This document shows positions 15,675 through 22,142 of a DNA stretch of 34,120 nucleotides, in pieces. This DNA comes from Streptomyces aureus. GTDB lineage: Bacteria > Actinomycetota > Actinomycetes > Streptomycetales > Streptomycetaceae. Numbering within the stretch: position 1 is the first letter of the stretch; each line of letters opens with the position of its first letter. A model generated the notes under the pieces. It did no database searches. It was not told the DNA's origin and saw only the letters and a program-made list of their open reading frames with translations. The position numbers and the translations under genes are program-made. The stretch is taken from positions 1 to 34,120 of the forward strand of contig NZ_LIPQ01000093.1 in NCBI RefSeq assembly GCF_001418135.1, written 5' to 3'.

Positions 15675-15878
15675 TCAGAGAGAGAGCGTTTGCTGGATCC
15701 GCTCCAGGAACCCTCCGGCCCCGGGCTCGCCGACCGCCGCACGGGCCTCACCGGGCCCGGTCATCAGCATCAGGAGGGCGACGAACGCGGCCGCCGGAAG
15801 GGCGAGGGCCCACCAGGGCAGCCGGGTGTCGACACCGGTCGCCGCGTGCCGGACGCGGGTGGACGTGTGGGCCGACAT
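15675..15878 (-). CDS. Small single-pass membrane protein
   Basis: No named family is recognised. The 67-aa product (MSAHTSTRVRHAATG at its N-terminus) has a basic N-terminal segment, one hydrophobic helix WWALALPAAAFVALLMLM (about 22-39), then a short Gly/Ala-rich segment ending FLERIQQTLSL, an amphipathic helix. The start ATG 15878 has GGAGG 5 bases upstream, better than the longer in-frame ATG at 15923, which lacks one. It lies 35 bases before the SixA-like gene on the same strand and may be co-transcribed. The topology is probably N-in with the C-terminal helix outside. Confidence 0.7.
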   Translation of the reverse strand: MSAHTSTRVRHAATGVDTRLPWWALALPAAAFVALLMLMTGPGEARAAVGEPGAGGFLERIQQTLSL

Positions 15879-15979
15879 GACCGCCTCCGTGGGTGAGAGC
15901 TCCGCTTTCCCTGTTGACTCCAACCTAGGGATCGCGGGCCCCTCGGCCCATCCGGTGATCCACCCACTTCACCCTGAGT

Positions 15980-16001
15980 CCCGCCCCCTAGGGGATGCGG
16001 G
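15980..16001 (-). terminator. Candidate terminator after the MFS-microprotein unit
   Basis: CCCGC (15980-15984) pairs with GCGGG (15997-16001), and CCCC (15985-15988) with GGGG (15991-15994), leaving a 2-base bulge and a very small loop. It lies 35 bases past the microprotein stop. Support is modest. Confidence 0.35.
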
Positions 16002-16035
16002 GGTTACCCCCACCACCGGGCGTGGCGGCCGGGTG

Positions 16036-16152
16036 TCACGGGGAGGCGAACGAGGCGATGAGGCCGATGACGACCGTGATGCCGATCATCGCGCCGAACA
16101 CGATGAGCAGCTTCTTCTGGCCGTTCGGGGGATTGGGTTCGAGAACTGGCAT
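16036..16152 (-). CDS. SGM_5486-type transporter-associated microprotein (38 aa)
   Basis: A complete 38-codon frame starting MPVLEPNPPNGQKK and continuing with a hydrophobic helix (LLIVFGAMIGITVVIGLIAS, about 15-34), ending TGA. I recognise it as the small actinobacterial protein found beside MFS transporters and named SGM_5486 family transporter-associated protein. It starts 17 bases after the MFS stop codon on the same strand, with only a weak ribosome site, so it is probably translated by coupling to the MFS gene. It would insert in the membrane with the Pro-rich N-terminus inside and perhaps assist the transporter. Family name is from memory; the role is inferred from position. Confidence 0.85.
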   Translation of the reverse strand: MPVLEPNPPNGQKKLLIVFGAMIGITVVIGLIASFASP

Positions 16153-16169
16153 GGCGACAGTCTCGCATC

Positions 16170-17477
16170 TCAGGATTCGTCCTCGACCGTCCGGTCCCTG
16201 CCCGCCAGGGTTCCGACGATCATCTGCGGCACCATGAGCCCGCCCATCAGGGCGATCGGCAGTCCCCAGCCGCCGCTGTGCTGGTAGAGGACGCCGACGA
16301 GGAGCGGGCCGGGGATGGAGATGAGGTAGCCGACGCTCTGCGCGAAGGCGGAGAGCCGGACGACTCCGGCGCCGGTGCGCGAGCGCATGCCGATCATCGT
16401 GAGGGCCAGCGGGAAGGAGCAGTTGGAGACGCCGAGGAGCAGCGCCCAGATCCAGGCTCCGGCGGCGGGGGCGAGGAACAGGCCGGTGTAGCCGGCGAGG
16501 CCGCAGAGGCCGAGGGCGACGACGATCGGGCCCTGGTTCTTCATGCGGGTGGCGAGCCGGGGGATCACGAAGGCGAGCGGGACGCCCATGACCATGGTGA
16601 CGGCGAGGAGAACGCCCGCGGTGGAGGCGGGGACGCCGGCGTCGCGGAAGATCTGCGGCATCCAGCCCATGGTGATGTAGGCGCCGGTGGCCTGGAGGCC
16701 GAAGTAGCAGCCGAGGGCCCAGGCGGTGCGGCTGCGGGTGATGCGCGGGGCGGCGGTCGCCGTCGCGGTGGTCCTGGTCTCCTGGGGGGCGCGGTCCCGG
16801 TCGCGGACGAGCGGGATCCAGGGCAGGACGGCCAGGGCGGCGATGGCCGCCCAGACGCCGAGGCCGACGCGCCAGTCGCCGCCGAGGGCGGCGGTCATGG
16901 GGACGGTCGCGGCGGCGGCGATGGAGGTGCCGAGGGCGAGGGCCATGGAGTAGAGGCCGGTCATGCTGCCGATGCGGTCGGGGAAGTACCGCTTGACGAT
17001 GACCGGCATCAGGACGTTGCTGACGGCGATGCCCATGAGGGCGAGGGCGCTGGCGGCGAGGAAGCCGACGGTGCCGCCGGCGAAGGGGCGCAGGATCAGG
17101 CCGGTGAAGATGGCGGCCATGCCCGCGCAGACGACGGCGGCGGGGCCGAAGCGGCGGGCGAGCCGCGGGGCCGTGATGCCGAAGACGGCGAAGCAGAGCG
17201 GGGGGACGGAGGTGAGGACGCCGGCGACGGTGCCGCTCATGTGGAGGTCCGCGCTGACCTCTTCGAGGAGGGCGCCGAGGCTGGTGATGGCGGGGCGCAG
17301 GTTCAGCGCGGCCAGGACGAGTCCGGCGGTGACGAGGCCGAGGGTCCAGCGCCGGGCGCGCACCCGTGCGGGAGAATCTCCGGCGACGGCGGCTCCGGGC
17401 GGGGCCGTGGTGGCCGCCGGAACGGTGGTCGTGGCCGGTCGTGCGAGGGGGTCGAGGGTCTTCGGCTCGTCAGGCAT
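16170..17477 (-). CDS. MFS transporter, CynX/NimT-like
   Basis: Twelve-helix major facilitator protein in the CynX/NimT (cyanate, 2-nitroimidazole) branch; real substrate unknown. The 435-aa product has a 45-residue Ala/Pro/Thr-rich cytosolic N-terminus, then LVLAALNLRPAITSLGALLEE, the family's characteristic first helix with the NLRPA motif. A DRIGSMTGLYSMAL-type loop and a second half with SNCSFPLALTMIGMRSRTGAG, also typical of this branch, follow. ATG 17477 has no ribosome site; TATGAT lies 6 bases upstream, indicating a leaderless transcript. The promoter overlaps a perfect inverted repeat shared with the divergent GntR gene, so repression by that regulator is likely. The 38-aa microprotein follows. 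Confidence 0.92.
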   Translation of the reverse strand: MPDEPKTLDPLARPATTTVPAATTAPPGAAVAGDSPARVRARRWTLGLVTAGLVLAALNLRPAITSLGALLEEVSADLHMSGTVAGVLTSVPPLCFAVFGITAPRLARRFGPAAVVCAGMAAIFTGLILRPFAGGTVGFLAASALALMGIAVSNVLMPVIVKRYFPDRIGSMTGLYSMALALGTSIAAAATVPMTAALGGDWRVGLGVWAAIAALAVLPWIPLVRDRDRAPQETRTTATATAAPRITRSRTAWALGCYFGLQATGAYITMGWMPQIFRDAGVPASTAGVLLAVTMVMGVPLAFVIPRLATRMKNQGPIVVALGLCGLAGYTGLFLAPAAGAWIWALLLGVSNCSFPLALTMIGMRSRTGAGVVRLSAFAQSVGYLISIPGPLLVGVLYQHSGGWGLPIALMGGLMVPQMIVGTLAGRDRTVEDES

Positions 17478-17483
17478 GAGGCC

Positions 17484-17505
17484 ATCATAGAATCATGGGA
17501 TGATT
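17484..17505. promoter_or_regulatory. Operator and divergent promoters between MFS and GntR genes
   Basis: AATCAT-GGG-ATGATT (17491-17505) is a perfect 6-bp inverted repeat, a plausible GntR-type operator. It overlaps -10 elements on both strands: TATGAT on the minus strand (17489-17484) for the MFS gene, and TAGAAT on the plus strand (17488-17493) for the regulator. Binding would therefore occlude both promoters. Two CTCGAACGA direct repeats lie 10-40 bases further right. Confidence 0.6.
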
Positions 17506-17558
17506 GATTGTCCAATCTCGAACGACTTGGGCGACTCGAACGAATGGGAAGGTGCTCC

Positions 17559-18272
17559 ATGGCCCTCGGCCACCCCCGGCGCGCAGGCCTCTCCGATCAG
17601 GTGATCGCCGAGCTGCGGAACCAGATCACCTCCGGCGAGTGGCCGGTGGGTTCACGCATCCCGACCGAACCCGAGCTGGTCGAGCAGCTGGGCGTGGCCC
17701 GCAACACCGTGCGCGAGGCGGTACGGGCCCTCGCGCACAACGGGCTCCTCGACATCCGCCAGGGCTCCGGGACGTACGTCATCGCCACCAGCGAGCTGGC
17801 GGGCGTCATGCACCGCCGCTTCGCCGGCTCCGACCCCGGGCACGTCGCCGAGCTGCGCTCGACCCTGGAGTCCGCCGCGGCGCGGCTCGCGGCCGCCCGG
17901 CGCACCGAGCGGGACCTGAAGCAGCTCGACGCCCTGCTCGTACGACGGGAGGAGGCGTGGGAGTCCGGTGACGCGGAGCGGTTCGTGACCGCCGACGCGG
18001 CCTTCCACCACGCGGTCGTCGCCGCCTCGGGCAACGAGGTGCTCACCGAGCTCTACGCGGACCTGGGCGATCTGCTGCGGGAGTGGCTGCGCGACGACGT
18101 CGGGCAGGTGCTGCGTCCGGAGAACCGGATGGACCACGCGCGCCTGGTGGACGCGATCCGGGAGGGCGACGCCGAGCGGGCCGGCACGGAAGCGGCCGGC
18201 TACCCCTACATGTGCCTCAGGAACCCCGTACCGGAGTCGGATCGGGAGCCTGGTCGACCGGCTGGTGCGTGA
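17559..18272 (+). CDS. GntR-family regulator, FadR subfamily (FCD domain)
   Basis: Ligand-responsive DNA-binding repressor. The 237-aa product has a winged helix (about 9-75): SDQVIAELRNQITSGEWPVG, then IPTEPELVEQLGVARNTVREAVRALAH in two pieces, and the wing GSGTYV. An all-helical FCD domain follows (about 95-215) with metal-site candidates Asp146 and His150 in DAAFHH, and His193. The expected last His of FCD proteins, near 215, is replaced by a GYPYMCLR stretch. ATG 17559 has GGAAGG upstream, unlike the earlier in-frame ATGs. The gene diverges from the MFS exporter and overlaps the convergent secreted-protein gene by 56 bases, so its last 18 codons are shared. Confidence 0.9.
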   Translation: MALGHPRRAGLSDQVIAELRNQITSGEWPVGSRIPTEPELVEQLGVARNTVREAVRALAHNGLLDIRQGSGTYVIATSELAGVMHRRFAGSDPGHVAELRSTLESAAARLAAARRTERDLKQLDALLVRREEAWESGDAERFVTADAAFHHAVVAASGNEVLTELYADLGDLLREWLRDDVGQVLRPENRMDHARLVDAIREGDAERAGTEAAGYPYMCLRNPVPESDREPGRPAGA

Positions 18273-18627
18273 TCCAGGCGGACCGGACCTCCTTCCAGCA
18301 GCGGCCGGTGATCTTGCCGTAGTCGGCGGGTCCGACCTCCACGGGGGCGCTGTCGGAGTCGATGTCCCACCAGCGCTCGCACTCGACGTGGAGCCGTATC
18401 CGGTCGGTGCGGGGGTACGGGTTCTGGCAGTGGGCGGTGACGGTCGAGCCCTGGACGACGGTGCGGCAGGAGGCACCGAAGTTCTCCGGCTCCTCGGCCG
18501 CCGGGGCGGTGACGGGGAGTTCCTCGGCCGGGGCGGGCGCGGCCCGCACCTCGGCGGCGACGGCGATCCCGGTGAGCAGTACGGCGACGGAGACGAACGC
18601 GCCGAACCCGTGACGTATCGCACGCAT
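18217..18627 (-). CDS. Secreted protein with four cysteines, function unknown
   Basis: The 136-aa product has a clear signal peptide (basic MRAIRHGF, then AFVSVAVLLTGIAVA, cleavage probably after VRA near 29), an Ala/Pro/Glu-rich linker, and a small domain (about 50-125). Four Cys lie in ASCRTVV, AHCQNPY, VECERWW and GRCWKEV, spaced for two disulfides. No lipobox is visible, so it should be released or wall-associated. GGAGG lies 8 bases before ATG 18627. The 3' end overlaps the convergent GntR gene by 56 bases. No family is recognised; the beta-rich, Trp-containing region may be a small binding domain. Confidence 0.82.
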   Translation of the reverse strand: MRAIRHGFGAFVSVAVLLTGIAVAAEVRAAPAPAEELPVTAPAAEEPENFGASCRTVVQGSTVTAHCQNPYPRTDRIRLHVECERWWDIDSDSAPVEVGPADYGKITGRCWKEVRSAWITHQPVDQAPDPTPVRGS

Positions 18628-18728
18628 GCCCGTACCTCCTCCCCGTCAGCAGCAGAAGCATCACGCTCTGCCCCAGTCTGGGGTGATTCGCGCGACTTTT
18701 CGAGTCGGGCAGGAGTTGCGGAACGGCG

Positions 18729-18770
18729 AGGGCCGTGTGTCCGCCCCCTCCGGGGCGGGCACACGGCCCT
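18729..18770 (-). terminator. Terminator after fabG-fabI
   Basis: A 19-bp stem (18729-18747 with 18752-18770) with one G-U pair and a 4-base loop begins 20 bases past the fabI stop codon. Confidence 0.88.
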
Positions 18771-18790
18771 GACGCTCCGACGAGCAGCGG

Positions 18791-19567
18791 TTACGCGCCG
18801 ATGGCGTGCAGCCCGCCGTCCACGTGGATGATCTCGCCCGTGGTCTTCGGGAACCAGTCCGAGAGCAGCGCGACGATGCCGCGGCCGGCCGGCTCCGGGT
18901 CCGAGAGCTCCCACTCCAGCGGGGAACGGCTGTCCCACACGGACGCCAGCTCGCCGAAGCCGGGGATCGACTTCGCGGCCATCGAACCGAGCGGGCCCGC
19001 CGAGATCAGGTTGCAGCGGATGTTCTGCTTGCCCAGGTCACGCGCCATGTAGCGGCTGGTGGCCTCCAGGGCGGCCTTGGCCGGGCCCATCCAGTCGTAC
19101 TGCGGCCAGGCGAACTTCGCGTCGAAGGTGAGGCCGACGACCGAGCCGCCCTCGCTCATCAGCGGCAGCAGCGCCATCGTCAGCGACTTCAGGGAGAAGG
19201 CGGAGACGTGCATGGCGGTGGCCACGGACTCGAACGGGGTGTTGAGGAAGTTGCCGCCGAGCGCGTCCTGCGGCGCGAAGCCGATGGAGTGCACGATGCC
19301 GTCGAGACGGTCGCCCAGGTGCTCACGGACCTGGCCCTCGAGGCGGGCGAGGTGCTCGTCGTTCGAGACGTCGAGCTCCAGGACCTTGACCTTGTCGGGG
19401 TGCGGCAGCTTCTTGGCGATGCGCTCGGTCAGCGTCGGACGCGGCCAGGCGGTGAGGATGATCTCCGCACCCTGCTCCTGGGCCAGCTTCGCGGCGTGGA
19501 AGGCGATGGAGGACTCCATCAGCACACCGGTGATGAGGATGCGCTTGCCCTCGAGAATTCCGCTCAT
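18791..19567 (-). CDS. fabI: Enoyl-[acyl-carrier-protein] reductase (NADH), FabI/InhA type
   Basis: Catalyses the last reduction of each type II fatty-acid elongation cycle, trans-2-enoyl-ACP to acyl-ACP, in the cytosol. The 258-aa SDR-fold product has the FabI nucleotide site GVLMESSIAF (14-23), SIGFAP (94-99), the active-site Tyr157 and Lys164 in QYDWMGPAKAALEA (156-169), and PL at 192-193 followed by the flexible substrate loop. The C-terminal GEIIHVDGGLHAIGA is typical. It starts 2 bases after the fabG stop, so translation is coupled. The spacing YxxxxxxK is that of FabI, not of FabG. In S. coelicolor the equivalent is, from memory, SCO1814. Confidence 0.96.
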   Translation of the reverse strand: MSGILEGKRILITGVLMESSIAFHAAKLAQEQGAEIILTAWPRPTLTERIAKKLPHPDKVKVLELDVSNDEHLARLEGQVREHLGDRLDGIVHSIGFAPQDALGGNFLNTPFESVATAMHVSAFSLKSLTMALLPLMSEGGSVVGLTFDAKFAWPQYDWMGPAKAALEATSRYMARDLGKQNIRCNLISAGPLGSMAAKSIPGFGELASVWDSRSPLEWELSDPEPAGRGIVALLSDWFPKTTGEIIHVDGGLHAIGA

Positions 19568-19569
19568 GG

Positions 19570-20289
19570 TCAGTGACCCATGCCCAATCCGCCGTCAACC
19601 GGGATGACGGCTCCAGTGATGTACGAGGCGTCGTCGGAGGCGAGGAACTTCACCGCGGCGGCGATCTCCTCCGGCTGGGCGTAACGGCCCAGCGGCACCT
19701 GGGACACGATGCCCGCGCGCTGCTCGTCGGTGAGCACCGCGGTCATGTCGGTGTCGACGAAACCAGGGGCGACGACGTTGAAGGTGATGTTGCGGGAGCC
19801 CAGCTCACGCGCGAGGGAACGGGCGAAACCCACCAGACCGGCCTTGGAGGCGGCGTAGTTGGCCTGGCCCGCGGAGCCCAGCAGGCCGACGACCGAGGAG
19901 ATCAGGACGACACGGCCCTTCTTGGCGCGCAGCATTCCGCGGTTGGAGCGCTTGACGACCCGGAAGGTGCCGGTGAGGTTGGTGTCGACGACGGAGGTGA
20001 AGTCCTCCTCGGACATGCGCATGAGGAGCTGGTCCTTCGTCACGCCGGCGTTGGCCACGAGGACCTCCACCGGACCGTGCTTCTCCTCGATCTCCTTGTA
20101 CGCCTGCTCCACCTGCTCGCCGTCGGTGATGTCGCACTTGACGGCCAGGCAGCCGAGATCGGTGAGGGCCGCCGGCGGCTCGCCGGAGCGGTACGTGATC
20201 GCGACCTTGTCGCCGGACTCGGCGAACGCGCGGGCGATGGCGAGGCCGATGCCCCGGTTTCCTCCGGTGACGAGAACCGAGCGGCTCAA
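19570..20289 (-). CDS. fabG: 3-oxoacyl-[acyl-carrier-protein] reductase
   Basis: NADPH-dependent SDR that reduces 3-ketoacyl-ACP in fatty-acid elongation. The 239-aa product has TGGNRGIG (8-15), NAG (80-82), Asn104, Ser131/132, and the catalytic YAASK (Tyr145, Lys149), ending with VDGGLGMGH. The start is placed at TTG 20289, because the sequence begins SRSVLVTGG there, AGGGTGA lies 7 bases upstream, and the 20 codons of possible N-terminal extension have no FabG similarity. A rare TTG start would limit expression of an essential gene. It is immediately followed by fabI. The inverted repeat at 20363-20392 lies 74 bases upstream and may be an operator. Confidence 0.95.
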   Translation of the reverse strand: MSRSVLVTGGNRGIGLAIARAFAESGDKVAITYRSGEPPAALTDLGCLAVKCDITDGEQVEQAYKEIEEKHGPVEVLVANAGVTKDQLLMRMSEEDFTSVVDTNLTGTFRVVKRSNRGMLRAKKGRVVLISSVVGLLGSAGQANYAASKAGLVGFARSLARELGSRNITFNVVAPGFVDTDMTAVLTDEQRAGIVSQVPLGRYAQPEEIAAAVKFLASDDASYITGAVIPVDGGLGMGH

Positions 20290-20362
20290 CGGATCACCCT
20301 TTCGATAGCGGTCTGGTAGCCGAAAACCTATCGGTATCGCCCCCGACATGAGGAATCGACCT

Positions 20363-20392
20363 CCGACAGTGGCGCTCGGGTGTCACTGTCGG
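20363..20392. promoter_or_regulatory. Inverted repeat between divergent fabG and tldD
   Basis: CCGACAGTG (20363-20371) and CACTGTCGG (20384-20392) form a perfect 9-bp inverted repeat with 12 bases between. It lies in the 242-base gap between divergent genes. It could be an operator or a short hairpin terminator. The rest of the gap shows only weak promoter-like elements. Confidence 0.5.
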
Positions 20393-20531
20393 GTCCCTAC
20401 AGCTCAGGTCGCCCGGCGTCGGTAATGCGCCGACTCCCCGGGCCGTCCCGTGATTGACTTCCGTGGCAGATCAACGACAGCTCCACCACCGCTCAACCAC
20501 AGCCTTCCGATCACCGAGAGCGAGGCCGCTC

Positions 20532-22055
20532 GTGGTCCACCAGATCGACCCTTCGTTCGTCGCGCTGCCCCTGCGGGCGCTCGCCGACGCGGCGCTCGCC
20601 CGAGCGCGCGCGCTCGGTGCCGAGCACGCGGACTTCCGCCTGGAGCGGGTGCGCAGCGCCTCGTGGCGGCTGCGCGACGCCAAACCGTCCGGTTCCTCGG
20701 ACACCACGGACCTCGGCTACGCGGTGAGGGTGGTGCACGGCGGGGCCTGGGGCTTCGCGTCCGGGGTCGACCTGACCATGGACGGCGCCGCGAAGGTCGC
20801 CTCGCAGGCGGTCGCCATGGCGAAGCTGTCCGCCAAGGTGATCGCGGCGGCCGGGTCCGACGAACGCGTGGAGCTCGCGGCGGAGCCGGTGCACGAGGAG
20901 CGCACCTGGGTCTCCTCGTACGAGATCGACCCCTTCTCCATCCCCGGCGAGGAGAAGAGCGCGCTGCTCGCCGACTGGAGTTCCCGGCTGCTGCGGGCGG
21001 AGGGCGTGGCGCATGTGGACGCCTCGCTGCTCACGGTCCACGAGAACAAGTTCTACGCGGACACGGCCGGCACCGTGACCACCCAGCAGCGGGTCCGGCT
21101 GCACCCGCAGCTCACGGCGGTCGCAGTCGACGAGACGACCGGTGAGTTCGACTCGATGCGGACGATCGCGCCGCCGGTCGGGCGGGGCTGGGAGTACCTG
21201 ACGGGCACCGGCTGGGACTGGGACAAGGAGCTGGACGAGATTCCGGCGCTGCTCGCCGAGAAGATGCGGGCGCCGAGCGTCGAGGCGGGACGGTACGACC
21301 TGGTCGTCGACCCGTCGAACCTCTGGCTGACGATCCACGAGTCGATCGGGCACGCCACCGAGCTGGACCGGGCGCTCGGCTACGAGGCGGCGTACGCGGG
21401 CACCTCGTTCGCGACCTTCGACCAGCTGGGCAAGCTGGCGTACGGCTCCTCGATCATGAACGTGACGGGTGACCGGACCGCCGAGCACGGTCTCGCGACC
21501 GTCGGGTTCGACGACGAGGGCGTCGAGGCGCAGAGCTGGGACCTGGTGAAGGACGGCACGCTCGTCGGTTACCAGCTGGACCGGCGGATCGCGAAGCTCA
21601 CCGGCCTCGGCCGGTCGAACGGCTGCGCCTTCGCCGACTCCCCCGCGCACGTGCCGGTGCAGCGGATGGCGAACGTCTCGCTCCAGCCGGACCCGGGCGG
21701 TCTGTCGACGGAGGACCTGATCGGGGGTGTGGAGCGCGGCATCTACGTGGTCGGGGACCGGTCCTGGTCGATCGACATGCAGCGCTACAACTTCCAGTTC
21801 ACCGGGCAGCGCTTCTTCCGCATCGAGAACGGGCGGCTCGCCGGCCAGCTGCGGGACGTGGCCTACCAGGCGACGACCACCGACTTCTGGGGCTCGATGG
21901 AGCAGGTCGGCGGCCCGCAGACGTACGTCCTCGGCGGCGCCTTCAACTGCGGCAAGGCCCAGCCGGGCCAGGTCGCCGCGGTCTCCCACGGCTGCCCCTC
22001 CGCCCTCTTCCGGGGCGTCAACATCCTGAACACGACGCAGGAGGCCGGGCGATGA
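20532..22055 (+). CDS. tldD: TldD-type metalloprotease (TldD/PmbA family)
   Basis: Catalytic subunit of the TldD/TldE heterodimer, a zinc protease that degrades unfolded or leader peptides entering its cavity, known from microcin B17 and CcdA processing in E. coli. The 507-aa product has the zinc motif HESIGHATE (269-277), with His269, Glu270 and His274. Its C-terminal GGAFNCGKAQPGQ and SHGCPSALFRG segments are family features. Start GTG 20532 is chosen because family similarity begins at about IDPSFVALPLRAL and GAGG lies upstream; a longer in-frame ATG at 20454 lacks one. The stop overlaps the next ATG as ATGA. It pairs with tldE downstream through a duplicated junction. Confidence 0.92.
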   Translation: MVHQIDPSFVALPLRALADAALARARALGAEHADFRLERVRSASWRLRDAKPSGSSDTTDLGYAVRVVHGGAWGFASGVDLTMDGAAKVASQAVAMAKLSAKVIAAAGSDERVELAAEPVHEERTWVSSYEIDPFSIPGEEKSALLADWSSRLLRAEGVAHVDASLLTVHENKFYADTAGTVTTQQRVRLHPQLTAVAVDETTGEFDSMRTIAPPVGRGWEYLTGTGWDWDKELDEIPALLAEKMRAPSVEAGRYDLVVDPSNLWLTIHESIGHATELDRALGYEAAYAGTSFATFDQLGKLAYGSSIMNVTGDRTAEHGLATVGFDDEGVEAQSWDLVKDGTLVGYQLDRRIAKLTGLGRSNGCAFADSPAHVPVQRMANVSLQPDPGGLSTEDLIGGVERGIYVVGDRSWSIDMQRYNFQFTGQRFFRIENGRLAGQLRDVAYQATTTDFWGSMEQVGGPQTYVLGGAFNCGKAQPGQVAAVSHGCPSALFRGVNILNTTQEAGR

Positions 22056-22142
22056 GCGTCAGCCACGACATCCGCCGGGGGTCCGGGGGGCGCCCCGCGG
22101 GCAAGCACAGTCTCAACACGACGCAGGAGGCCGGGCGATGAG
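22029..22142 (+). repeat. 28-bp direct duplication at the tldD/tldE junction
   Basis: The 28 bases 22029-22056 recur exactly at 22115-22142. They contain the last TldD codons, the AGGAGG ribosome site and the ATGA stop/start overlap. The 58-base interval contains a Gly/Pro-coding GC-rich stretch with GGGGCGCCCC and GGGGGTCCGGGGGG, similar to repeats common between Streptomyces genes. The copies are 86 bases apart. Confidence 0.95.
22052..22141 (+). CDS. 29-codon ORF created by the junction duplication
   Basis: ATG 22052 overlaps the TldD stop as ATGA, and its own TGA (22139-22141) overlaps the tldE start as ATGA. The ribosome site AGGAGG in the first repeat copy serves it. The 29-residue product is basic and Gly/Arg-rich (SHDIRRGSGGRPAGK in the middle) and ends NTTQEAGR, the same C-terminus as TldD. 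Translation is probably coupled from tldD through this ORF to tldE. A function of the peptide itself is doubtful; it may be merely a translational bridge. Confidence 0.55.
   Translation: MSVSHDIRRGSGGRPAGKHSLNTTQEAGR

Noticed and set aside
22057..22114. An IS or MITE between tldD and tldE
   Set aside because: There are no clear terminal inverted repeats and no transposase. The direct repeats contain functional junction sequence, and the interval resembles common GC-rich intergenic repeats rather than a defined transposon.
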